Below are positions 1-8,950 of a DNA stretch of 47,886 nucleotides, piece after piece. How positions within the stretch are numbered: the stretch's first letter is position 1; the number at the start of each line of letters is the position of its first letter. Position numbers and translations under genes: made by a program. The notes below the pieces were generated by a model, which was not told where the DNA came from, ran no database searches, and saw only the letters and a program-made list of their open reading frames with translations. The stretch comes from Phoronis australis (taxonomy: Eukaryota; Phoronida; Phoronidae), in the NCBI GenBank assembly GCA_002633005.1, contig NMRA01000605.1, positions 198,478 to 246,363 on the forward strand, written 5' to 3'.

Positions 1-55
1 AGGGGGGGGGGGCCCGGGCCCCCTGGGCCCCCCCCTAAATCCGCCTATGGTATGG
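1..55 (-). repeat. GC-rich end of an interspersed repeat
   Basis: The window opens with runs of G and C followed by CCCCCTAAATCCGCCTATG. The same kind of terminus (CAGTGGCGGATTTAGGGG on the other strand) recurs near 4258-4413 and 11079-11450, so this is probably the end of a dispersed non-autonomous DNA element cut by the window edge. The G/C runs may be partly an assembly-end artefact. Confidence 0.4.
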
Positions 56-322
56 TACCCTTCTTCAGGCGTTGTTTCGCAGGGACCTTCATCAATTCAG
101 TGTGCATATCTGTCATAATCTGACGGCAGAAAATGCTTACCACACACTCGGTAACCCTCCACTGCTTTGTACGTTGCGTGGACGGGCAGCGCTGCGTTCT
201 TCACATGAACGAGCTAGCCAAGTACGGCGAAGTGTGTCATCCTTCGGAAAGCGACGCAAGGTACCCAAGGCGCGTGTGAGACGATAATGAGTACATCCCG
301 GCACACAGCAACAGCGTGTCAT
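45..322 (-). pseudogene. THAP-domain (C2CH zinc finger) relic, frameshifted
   Basis: Read on the minus strand from an ATG at 322, the sequence starts MTRCCCVPGC and continues with RRFPKDDTLRRTWLA. That is the N-terminal half of a THAP DNA-binding domain: the C-x3-C zinc pair, the F-PKD stretch and the invariant W. The second half, with VCGKHFLPSDY (the C-x2-H pair and following residues), lies one base out of frame after the W. The closing segment with ELMKVPAKQRLKKGTIP lies in a third frame and ends at a stop near 45. THAP domains occur in transcription regulators and in P-element-like transposases. Two frame changes within 90 codons suggest a decayed copy, although assembly errors in this end-of-contig region cannot be excluded. 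Nothing recognisable follows the domain before the window ends. Confidence 0.72.
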
Positions 323-697
323 ATTGACTAACTTGTAAGCAAAAGCAAACGACGACCGAACTTATCACAACCGAGATAGAACAATGACTGACTCGACAGC
401 TCTCAAAGTCAGACTATAACGAAAAGAAATTGGCGCGAAACTCTTGCCTCCCAAAACGTCACTTCCGGAGTAGAAGACGAGAAATTAATCAAATTACGAA
501 AAGCTGTAATTAAGTGAAAAATGAGTCTGGGATAATCAACGAACCTTACTTTTGCTAAAAGTGACATGAAAAAAGGTTGCCTTCGCCTTTAATGCCGGAA
601 CGTACATATACCTTAGAGCTTGCAAGACTGTTTTAATCGGTAGCATTCGCATACATATGTAACATTACTTATGCTACATGCGAATTAAGGATTGCCA
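323..697. other. Gap with no gene; probable 3' UTR of the next gene
   Basis: No coding signal was found. On the minus strand two ATTAAA hexamers lie near 590 and 633, downstream of the stop codon at 698-700 of the secreted-protein gene, and could serve as weak polyadenylation signals. No repeat was recognised. Confidence 0.35.
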
Positions 698-2425
698 CTA
701 CACACCTTGATACAAGAGTTTTGAACCGTCTAAGATGCCCAACACGATCGTCTTTGTTATGGCGTTCTGCTTTATGTTTGCCATCTCTTGTCTATAAACC
801 GTCAACAGGTGGTTTGTTTTCGCTTCGAATTCAGCAGCGAGCCTGTCGTAAGTTTGAGCGGAATTACCTGAAATTTCAACGAATGACGTCTCGATACATG
901 CAGCATGCCAGATCACTTTACTACCTTGGCAAATATTCCCCAAAGATTCCACGTACGATGCACTTCAGATCAAATAAATTAATGTATTTTTGGTGGCTTT
1001 CTGTCGAACAAGAAACGACTGTATGGTGGTAGGCATATGCAAATGATACAATTGGCAATTGAAAAGCAAATTATTACAAATATGTGCTGCAGTCCTTCAG
1101 TTTAAGGGTGCCCAGAAGGTCTCATAAGAAAATTAACGATAATTTAAAAGGGTTACAACAATAATTTTCAATCAACGTATTTATATTTTTACTTACCGAG
1201 TTTTCTGGTAATGGAGATCACCAAGAACTGCAGATTTCCGGTTTGTTGACTAAGGTCGTTATTGTTGGCCAAAGCGTCAGTCATATCTTTATACAAGACT
1301 CTAGAAAATATGTAACAACCCTATGTTTTACCACGTACACTGTAATTTTACGTACTTTAACGGCTAGATTTGAAAAAAGTATATTCTGAGCAACGAGTCT
1401 CATTTGTCGACAATCCAATAGTTGATGCAAGTGAATATTGCAAAATTGTTTAATTTTGAAATTATTTTTTTCTCTATGTTAAAAATGTTGGCACTTCCTC
1501 TAAAATTTATTCCAAAGTTCTCATTCATTCACTTACTTCCATCCCGCCAACAGGCAGATCCAGACCAACATAAATTTACCGGCTCAAACTCAGCGACGCT
1601 TCCGGATTAGCATATGTTCTGAATTTCTTTGGCAATAAACCCGCGTTTAAAAACAAGCAGATGTCACTTAGGCCTAAATTCACGATCAAGGTTTAAGTAA
1701 ATTCACTTACGAATTTTCTTTATCGAGATTGTCCAAACGAACCAGTTTAGGTTTCACTTCTTTCTCTATAGCTCTAATAGATTTATCAAGAGTGCAGATT
1801 TCTGGGTAGTATATGCACCCACCAGAGACCACATTACCAATACTTAGAGTCAGGTCAAGGATATCAGTGATGATTCCGACTACAGCACCAGGACCTGAAA
1901 AAGTAGATATACAGATGAGACTAATGTCACGTCAAAATAGGAGGTATTCGTGGAGAGGGACAATAAAAGGTTTCCAATAAATATCTACAGATCGTTTGAT
2001 AACCAAAATAAAAAAAGACAAACATTTTCGAAAAAGTTGAGCACAGAGCAATCCTTACAACTTCCTTGGAAGCCTGACTTCAGCGTCGAAGTATATTGGG
2101 AAAGTTTACCAGCAGACTCGGCGGGGTTATCTCTTAAATAATTCTCTTTCACCGAGCAAATAAAGATACAGACAAGTATGCTTAATCCGGAGTATGTAAA
2201 TACAAATCGACTTATTTCAAGGACAAATCCAAGTTTTCTAACTGAGATGATGTTGTATTTGGGTCTCTTGTTTTGTTTTTTATTTCTATTGTTTTTGCAT
2301 CGCCGATTTATCTAATCAGCGATTCGTTCGTTACGATAGTTAAAACTAAATTGAGCAGAAAACTTGCCAGCAGACACTTGGCACAACAATGCGACAGACG
2401 CGACACAAGCGGCGAGTAGCTTCAT
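698..2425 (-). CDS. Small secreted helical protein of unknown family (4 exons, 171 aa)
   Basis: I do not recognise the family. Exons on the minus strand are 2425-2368, 1894-1711, 1300-1197 and 867-698 (stop TAG at 700-698). Intron phases match at every junction (1, 2, 1) and the sum is 516 nt. Exon 1 encodes a textbook signal peptide (MKLLAACVASVALLCQVSA), so the product should enter the secretory pathway. Residues 22-49 are hydrophobic (GAVVGIITDILDLTLSIGNV) and are followed by two close cysteines, C46 and C53, that could form a disulfide. Residues 55-165 are hydrophilic, lack cysteine and look helical or coiled. Intron 1 uses a GC donor (GCAAGT); the others are GT-AG. The last exon ends in LLYQGV and stop, but a possible donor (GTGTGT) just before the stop leaves open a further exon. 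Confidence is high for a spliced gene and nil for function. Confidence 0.72.
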
Positions 2426-3493
2426 CGTGAAAGGGCTGGAACAAAAAGAGGTACACACGACCTGAGTGAAGTATGACATCTTGAAATATCTTAAATGTTA
2501 AGAAAGCATCAGCTTAAAACGATGTAATTAAAATTGATCAAATTAAAAAAGTTTAAATTGATAAATATTTCTAATAAGCCCTTTCAAACTCGAAGTGTCG
2601 TACATGTACTCGTAACTTTGGAACAATGGCTCGAATCGCTTAGTCAGAGTTCAAACGAAAATTCCAGATCTAGATGTTGTGATGCACGTGCTAAATGCTG
2701 TTGGGAACCATGATAAAATGTTGCGTTTGGTATCAGGTGTTATTAAAATTTGTAACTGTTTTGATTTTCATAACAAAACTTAAAAGTTGGATAATCAGAA
2801 ATCAGTGAAAATATAATTGAGAAAATTGTGACAACAGTGTTTTGACGAACGATCCGAATTGAATAATTTCATTAGAAGAAAATATTGCCATATTTTTGCA
2901 ACCGATACCATCGCTTTTATATAACGAACATTTCGGTTAAATTTTACTAAAATGACATGGTCGTGTAATCCAAACAACATCCGATCAGACAGATATAAAA
3001 TCCAGAATTCCCGAAAGCGCACCTTAGTAGAATGATTTCCGGCCATCGAATTAGTATAGGCATATCGACGAATGCAATATTGTTGTACATCTTTCCAACA
3101 ACGTACCAACAAAACTCAACCTAACATGATGTATCGGTATTCACTCACCTAGTATTCTACTCCCTACACGTCAACGATAGTTAAGTGCGCGGCGGAGGAC
3201 TGTCTAAAAGTTATATGGTGCGGCGGCAACCATTATCAGGGCAGGTGGTGATTCTATCGAAAGATATCGACGTCAAACCTTCCCGTGAGAGTTTTGACTG
3301 CTGACCATGCCAACAGTCGAAGACTCTACGAGCAAACACACTTTAGATCTTGATGAGAAAATTCACATGATGTCAATGTCAGACATGTGTCCTTGAACCC
3401 AACAGTATCGGTGCTGTTTTTTTCTTTAATTTTGTCATGATGGCTATTCCAATAAAATTTTCTTTAAAACCCGTACGTCTACTGATTAAAGCA
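2426..3493. other. Intergenic AT-rich DNA, no gene seen
   Basis: This is upstream of the secreted-protein gene (minus strand), so its promoter should lie here, but I see no clear TATA box at a fixed distance. A 105-codon open frame at 2795-3112 has no ATG start, no homology I recognise and no splice context, and is taken as chance. No repeat recognised. Confidence 0.35.
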
Positions 3494-3755
3494 CTGGGGC
3501 CCGTTCCAAGAAACTGACTTAAGTTCATTTTTGACTTAAGTCCATAACATTTATCATAACTTCCATACTTTGAAACTTCCATATCCGGTAAGATACCGGT
3601 AGTTAAAATTAAGACAAAACTTTTACCAAAAACTTAATTCAAAATAAAGATCTCTTTCTTGAAACGGTATCGAGACAAATTTAAGTCTAATCTTAAAATT
3701 TACTAAAATTTAAGATTTGTCTTAGGCAAGTCAGTTTTGTTGGAACGGGCTCCTG
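3494..3755. mobile_element. MITE-like element with ~28-bp terminal inverted repeats
   Basis: The left end GGGGCCCGTTCCAAGAAAC (from about 3496) is mirrored by the right end TTTTGTTGGAACGGGCTCC (to about 3753). The pairing continues inward through CTGACTTAAG versus CTTAGGCAAGTCAG. The ~260-bp interior is AT-rich and has further self-complementary TTAAGTC/GACTTAA stretches, so the element could fold back on itself. It has no coding capacity. ATTAAA occurs just outside each end (3485-3490 and 3759-3764) and may be part of a target duplication, but the exact boundary is uncertain. Superfamily unassigned. Confidence 0.62.
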
Positions 3756-4257
3756 CTCATTAAAACCACTTGCAGTTCAAAATGTTAATTTGTCCTGTGA
3801 TTTTAGTCACCGTTTTGCGTACGGACTCGTGCATGAGCGTTATTTTCCCAAGCTGTCAGACAGCACTTCTCAACGAGTTGGGGAAAATTTTGAAGTCAGG
3901 TTTGTAACTGTAAGTAGCCCCAATCAAAATACAATTTTTAACAGAAAGCTGACATATACTTCCGCGATTCCTCATATTACTTTCAGGGCAAAGAACTACT
4001 AAGAGACGTTCCTGACTCCTGAGGAGCCTAAAGCACTTAATCCACCAAAGTGTGCCAAATCTAAAAGCCCCAACAAAATATTGGCAATGAAACAATTTTA
4101 GTCAAATCACCTTCCAGTGGGCACCGTGCAGTATGACATCAGAAGAAATGAAATAGGCCTATCAAACGTACTACCTTGATGTCACAGGACATGGTGCTCA
4201 AAGGCAACAATGCAAATAAGAAATGTGACATTAATTTTTTGAAAAATTGTTATAAAC
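3756..4257. other. Intergenic, no gene seen
   Basis: Overlapping short open frames on both strands (3790-4002, 3856-4095) have no recognisable domain, and the plus-strand one lacks an ATG start. I see no repeat or gene here. Confidence 0.3.
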
Positions 4258-4413
4258 CTGTGGCGGATTTAGAGGGGGGGCAAAGGGGCCATGTTCCCCC
4301 TAAAATACTCCCAGATTCCATTTGGCAGTTGGGGGGTGCGAATGCCTGACGGGCAAAATCCTGGCTAATACTCTATCCTGGCCCCTCTAACTCAAATCCT
4401 GTATCCGCCCCTG
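4258..4413. mobile_element. Short non-autonomous element with GGCGGAT termini
   Basis: The left end CTGTGGCGGATTTAGAGGGG and the right end AAATCCTGTATCCGCCCCTG are imperfect inverted repeats enclosing 156 bp. The interior is rich in G or C runs. The terminus CAGNGGCGGATNNAG matches the style of hAT-type non-autonomous elements found in many invertebrates (family knowledge, not tested here). I could not identify an 8-bp target duplication. Related ends occur at 1-55, 11079-11450 and, more decayed, near 22915-22962. Confidence 0.5.
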
Positions 4414-5102
4414 AAAACATCATATAACCAAAAACTGCATCATCTGTGTAGGAAACTTCTTTATCAGAAACCAGGTAAAAAACTGTAACGTTAAATTGGC
4501 TATTTTAAATTGGGTATCTAATCACAAATAACACATTTCCACTATGAGCACATATTTGATGTAATTGGTCTGGGTAAGTCAAATTAGGCGACAGATCGTT
4601 GTCATTGTGTACCCCGAGCATGGTCTAAAGGATTGAATATCAAACTGCTAATTCTTTTAAAAATGACATCAAACTAGTCAATGTAAAAACTGGTAAATAA
4701 CACTTTAAATTTCAGAAAAAAATATTTATTACAAAACAATAGCTTTCGAGCCTAATGGATACAGCTCTTCATCAGGTATGAAGACAAATGAGCACATCAA
4801 ATATTACACCCTCAATTTAATCATTGATGTACTTAGAGGGGCAATACATACACCCTTCAATAGAAAACCAAATTTCGTTTCAAGTCACAAAATGTCATAA
4901 AATCGGTCTGGTCTTATTCCTTAACCTGTGAGACTTGATCAGCATTTGTTAACATACGCCAAGTACATGTGAGTTTGCTGTTTGGACAGTCAATACACTG
5001 CCACTACAAAAGCAAAATACGATACCGTTTTGATCAGTTACCCTACTTGTAAATAATATGCAATCATGATTTAGAGACGTGGATCATGGCAAAATATTTT
5101 AT
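4414..5102. other. Intergenic repeat-like DNA downstream of MTERF3
   Basis: On the minus strand around 4722-4777 the sequence contains CTGATGAAGAGC, ATTAGGCTCGAAAGC and then a TTTTGTAATAAATATTT tail. This style (CTGATGA, small GAGC/GCTC hairpin, CGAAA) is common near the ends of Penelope-like and other retroelements, so a short retroelement tail is possible. Nothing else is recognised. Confidence 0.3.
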
Positions 5103-5108
5103 TTTATT
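5103..5108 (-). terminator. Candidate polyadenylation signal AATAAA for MTERF3
   Basis: AATAAA on the minus strand, about 300 bases downstream of the MTERF3 stop codon and the only canonical hexamer close to it. The assignment rests on position only. Confidence 0.4.
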
Positions 5109-5189
5109 TCCCTTAAGTTCTAAAATCCAAATCTAATGTGCTAATCAATCAACAGTAAACAGCACTTCAGATACAGTCACTTATAGGGG

Positions 5190-5310
5190 TCCTGTATTTT
5201 GAGAACTAGTTTTCTCCAATTAATGAAAGGCACCAAACTTGACAAATTCTGGGACCCATGTAAGTGACTGTTGATCCACTTATATTGATTAGACAACCAG
5301 TAGGTGATCC
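5190..5310. repeat. Dispersed repeat, copy 1 (second copy at 15235-15300)
   Basis: A stretch reading TTTTGAGAACTAGTTTTCTC followed by AATGAAAGGCACCAAACT aligns with 15238-15281 (TTTTGAGAACAAGTTTTCTC, then AATAACAGGCATCAAACT). It lies in the presumed 3' UTR of MTERF3. Family unknown. Confidence 0.5.
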
Positions 5311-5403
5311 CGTCAATTCTCAACATGGCAACAACTACACCTTCCTTAACATGTGAGGTTAAAGAAATGGTGAAAACCAAAGCTACAATTTTACATTTGC
5401 ACA

Positions 5404-6468
5404 TCATAATGATTTAAGAAAATCATTGTATTCTTGGACAGTCGCCTTGGCAACATTTTCACAAAACTCAATGTCCCGCCCCGAAACTAATGCTTTCAAA
5501 GAAACATAATTTTCCTTCTTTGGATCAAATTGATCTCTTGACTTTGCCTGCAAAAACAGATGCCTTGGCTTTAAAACCACAAGCCTCGTCAGAAGCACAT
5601 TGGGCCATTTCAGCATCAGTTCATGTGGTATGCCAATTACATTATGAACATAATCAAACCGTTGCTGCAGTGTGCGATATCCAGTCAAATATAACTTTGG
5701 CTGAGCAAGCAGCAACTGCTTCAGTTCCGATTGGGAAAATCCCATGAATTCATTTAAATGAAACCTGACATCCTTTATGTAATCAATAGGCCATGAGATT
5801 AGTTTTGGTTGCCTAGCGACAACAAAACGCACTTCGTCTCCCATTAACTGGAAGTGTTTCTGCAAAAAGCCTAGTTGATCGTCCACATGCTTTGTGCTGA
5901 AACAAAGGACTCGTGGACATTTTGTCACAATACGAGCGATAACATCTTTATCAAACTTCTTCAACTGGAAATAGGCCACACGAATGTGCAAGTCTTCGAG
6001 TGGCTCGTGTAAAATGTTTATGTTCTTCGTGAGGTACCATCCCACTCTGTCACCAGGCACTCCTAAGTCATTAAAAAATGTTAAATATGGTTTGACATCT
6101 TTGTCAAAATCCAGTTTCAGTATCCATGAAGCATCCTGTCTTTGCTCAATCTTTGACAGATTAATGCCAAGCTTAACTAAATTCTGGAGGAGCTCTGAAT
6201 TTCTGACATATGCTGCAAGGTTATACGATGGTCTCACTGCAGGCTTAACATCTTTTAAGAATGAACTTTCATTTTCAGTAACTATGCTCGACTCATCAAA
6301 GGAGGCTGGCAGTGACTCTGAATTACCACTTGTGCCTTGTTTGACAATATGTTGGAAATATTTGTAGTCACTTAATTCACTTCTTGTTGAATATTTGTGG
6401 TGATGAAGTAATCTTGGAGATTGTCGGCTACAACACATCACAACGTTGCATAATTGTGACGAAGCCAT
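5404..6468 (-). CDS. MTERF3: Mitochondrial transcription termination factor 3 (MTERF3)
   Basis: The 354-residue product starts at MASSQLC; upstream in-frame codons have no ATG and are preceded by a TTTTTTCAG acceptor, so the ATG probably sits at the start of exon 2. The N-terminus is basic and Ser/His-rich with no early acids, as expected for a mitochondrial targeting peptide. From about residue 90 (LVKLGINLSKIE) to the C-terminus it carries tandem MTERF repeats with the Pro-containing helical motifs CPRVLCF, QPKLISWP, QPKLYLTG and WPNVLLTRL, and it ends with CENVAKATVQEYNDFLKSL, as in vertebrate MTERF3. Known role of the family: mitochondrial DNA and rRNA binding that limits transcription and supports mitoribosome assembly. 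The coding region is uninterrupted, whereas the vertebrate gene is multi-exon. Length is a little shorter than human (about 417). Identification is strong. Confidence 0.95.
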   Translation of the reverse strand: MASSQLCNVVMCCSRQSPRLLHHHKYSTRSELSDYKYFQHIVKQGTSGNSESLPASFDESSIVTENESSFLKDVKPAVRPSYNLAAYVRNSELLQNLVKLGINLSKIEQRQDASWILKLDFDKDVKPYLTFFNDLGVPGDRVGWYLTKNINILHEPLEDLHIRVAYFQLKKFDKDVIARIVTKCPRVLCFSTKHVDDQLGFLQKHFQLMGDEVRFVVARQPKLISWPIDYIKDVRFHLNEFMGFSQSELKQLLLAQPKLYLTGYRTLQQRFDYVHNVIGIPHELMLKWPNVLLTRLVVLKPRHLFLQAKSRDQFDPKKENYVSLKALVSGRDIEFCENVAKATVQEYNDFLKSL

Positions 6469-6849
6469 ATTACCTGAAAAAAGTAACAAAAATATAAAGC
6501 AAGATCATAATCTGAATCAGGATAGCTGTTCAAGTTTATTTGGGTCTATGGAACACAGCAAAGACTACGTGTAAGACTAGAGAGTCGAGAATGAAATCTC
6601 AGGGGCTCGTATTACCCTGGATGAATCAGCAGTGAGTGTAGTAATATAAAGACCTCTAACCACTTGGCAATGGCAGAGACCTCTGGCTTTTCTTTGGTAA
6701 CAGTCACTTCCAGACTCAAACCAAAACAGTAAAACCGCAGGAACTTGTAGTAAAGAAAGGAGTATAGCATACGTCATTACATCACTACATGGAACCACTG
6801 AAATCTGGGAGGATTGGAATCTCACCATTATGTGATGTGCATCATCAGT

Positions 6850-6979
6850 CCTTCGTTCAGTTGCCCAAATCGGCAACTGGCCAATTTTAACACTGCGTGC
6901 TCCTGGCCAAAGCAGTAAAAATAGAAGCGCACACAGTGTAAAAATGGCCTGTTGCCAATTTGGGCAATTGAACGAAGCA
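6850..6979. repeat. ~50-bp arm foldback (inverted repeat)
   Basis: The left arm, CCTTCGTTCAGTTGCCCAAA through CACTGCGTGC (6850-6900), is mirrored by the right arm GCGCACACAGTGTAAAAATG through CAATTGAACGAAG (6927-6977), with about 26 bases between. The arms differ at several positions, so this is an aged foldback and not a recent duplication. It lies 380 bases upstream of the MTERF3 start, near its probable promoter or first exon. The 165-codon open frame across it (6577-7074, minus) is explained by the repeat and is not called. Confidence 0.65.
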
Positions 6980-7244
6980 ATGCTTGAGGACAAAGTTTGA
7001 TTACGGGAGTATTTGTTCGAGTAGGAAGAAATTAAAGACATCAATGGCCTCCCAAGGTGACCCTCTATGCACAATGCGCAAAAGGTATTTATAGCAACAT
7101 GACTGTGTTGTTTTAATCAGCATGAGGCATAATTTACCGATAAGCTCCTGAAATAAGAAGCTCTGAAAAGGAGGTTCACCATCTTTATTGGGCCAGCTAG
7201 AGATGATGGTCAGTCTACATAAGCCACAGCCATCTTTGCGCCGT

Positions 7245-8890
7245 TGTGGGTAAAAAAACTGACCAGATAAAATCTGACATTAAAAAATGTTATTTTTCCA
7301 TGAATAAATTAAATTATATACAGGTGTTTGAAAAATTGGCGTTCTACTGTTATTCTGCTGTTAAAATTGTGGTGCAATCCTTTGTGTTGGTTTTCGGCAC
7401 CATACAATATTGCATCATCTATTGGCCAGTTTCTTTTTTCGCTGATTCTTCAATCAACTGATGTTCCTTTATGAGGTTGCATACATGTCACAACAAATCA
7501 TCATAACTGATTCCAGCAAACCGAATTTCAGAATAAATTTTAGGCTGAGAAGCTGTCATCATCTCCTGAGATGTTGCACAAATTTAGGAAATGGCGTGTG
7601 CGTGGGTCACAAGTGCATTGTCTTCAAAATGACGACATACTTTTCTTTAGTACAAAACCCAGAGAATTACGCAAGAAAATGTTTATTGAATTGTTTTTCA
7701 CTTAAAACGGCTATAGTGGACAAGATGAGTGTCAGTTGGCTTCCACATTTTGCATGCATCCCTACTGGTCTTAAACTCGACATGTTGATACAAGTTTCAC
7801 GGCAAGGTGACTATCAGAACTACTCAGGTTGTGTGCAATTTCGAGGTCTGTGGGAGCTCAACACAGTGCCAGTGGTACCTAGCTTTGACGATAGTCTTCA
7901 TATAGCTAACTGGCTAGTAGCCAGCCAGCTAGCTGTATGAAGACTGTCGTCAAAATACAGCTAGGTACCACTGCATGTATTTCTTCCGTAGACCCTGAAA
8001 TTGCACACAGCCCGGTTAGTTCTGGGCCCGGTCTCCAATCTTTTTACTCGAAATGGAACTCGAAATTAGGTTTGGCATTTTCTACTCTACTTTTGGGCGA
8101 ACTCAAGATAAGTGTCTATTATTCTATGCTCGAGTACACAATAACTTACGTAGATAATGTATTGCCCTTAGTTCACAGTTTGTAAACCCAATATCAAAGC
8201 AATAAGTTCGAGTTTGAACTCGAAATNAAAATACAGCTAGGTACCACTGCATGTATTTCTTCCGTAGACCCTGAAATTGCACACAGCCCGGGTAGTTCTG
8301 GTCGTAACCTTGCCGTGAAACTTGTATCAACATCCAGAGCTAAAGATTGGACGGGGTGCATGCAAAATTTGGGAATCAAACGACACTCACCTTGCCCGTT
8401 ACAACCGTTTAAGTGAAAAACAATGCAACAAACGTCATTTTCTTGCGTCATTCTGGACCTTTTGTAACAATGAAAAGTATGTTATCGTTTTGAAAACAGT
8501 ACACGTGTGTCTTGCCATTTCTTAAATTTTTGCGACAACTTCGCAGCAGTAAAATTTGTTCTGAAATTCGTTTTTTCGGTATCCATATTCTAAAAACTTA
8601 CAATGAAGTGAAACTAGTTCCAATAATTTGTTGTGACGTGTACGCAACCTCCTGAAAGAACTACAGTTGATTGAAGAATCGACGAAAGAAGAAACTGGCC
8701 AATAAGTGATGCAATATTTCATGGCGCCGAAAGCCAACGCAGAAGATCGCTCCACAACTTTAGCAGCAGAATAACGGTAGAACGCCATTTTTCCAACACC
8801 GTTAAATAATAAAGTTTACTCAAGGAATACTGTAGTTTTTAATGATACTAACTTTGTGTCAGATTTTATCTTACCACTTTTTTACCCACA
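7245..8890. repeat. Diverged long inverted repeat (~660-bp arms)
   Basis: The left arm (7245-7922) and the minus strand of the right arm (8890-8228) align end to end at roughly 75% by eye. Shared landmarks in order are TGTGGGTAAAAAA, AGATAAAATCTGAC, TGGCGTTCTAC, TATTGGCCAGTTTCTT, GATTCTTCAATCAACTG, GTCACAACAAAT, TTTTGCATGCA, GTTGATACAAGTTTCACGG and GTGGTACCTAGCT. Both arms hold a short open frame beginning near GCGTTCTACCGTTATTCTGC, 42-88 codons, with no known domain. The centre (7923-8227) holds a partial third copy in the right-arm orientation plus unrelated DNA. It could be a transposon with very long inverted ends or two head-to-head copies of an unknown repeat. No transposase was found. 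Confidence 0.7.
7952..8301 (+). repeat. 74-bp near-identical direct repeat abutting an N
   Basis: 7952-8025 and 8228-8301 are identical except for one base (CCGGTTAG versus CCGGGTAG). Both start AAAATACAGCTAGGTACC. An undetermined base (N, 8227) sits exactly at the left edge of the second copy. Given the ~25% divergence elsewhere between arms, this near-identity suggests a recent local duplication or an assembly join error. Confidence 0.75.
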
Positions 8891-8892
8891 TG

Positions 8893-8929
8893 GGTACAAA
8901 GCTGTATATTTAGTATACAGCTTTGTACC
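8893..8929. repeat. Perfect 16-bp-arm palindrome
   Basis: GGTACAAAGCTGTATA and TATACAGCTTTGTACC are exact reverse complements separated by five bases. It lies two bases beyond the right end of the long inverted repeat. The next bases (GCTAGCTGGCTGGCTAAC, 8933-8950) resemble the motif at the centre of that repeat (7905-7934), so it may mark an element end. Confidence 0.7.
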
Positions 8930-8950
8930 AAGGCTAGCTGGCTGGCTAAC

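Noticed and set aside
2795-3112. 105-codon open frame on the minus strand
   Set aside because: It starts at TTG, has no domain, and lies in AT-rich intergenic DNA.
4258-4413. Assignment to the hAT superfamily
   Set aside because: The terminus style fits, but I could not find an 8-bp target duplication, so no firm superfamily is given.
6577-7074. 165-codon open frame on the minus strand, upstream of MTERF3
   Set aside because: It lacks a recognisable domain, spans the 6850-6979 foldback whose two arms it reads in opposite senses, and has no splice or codon support.
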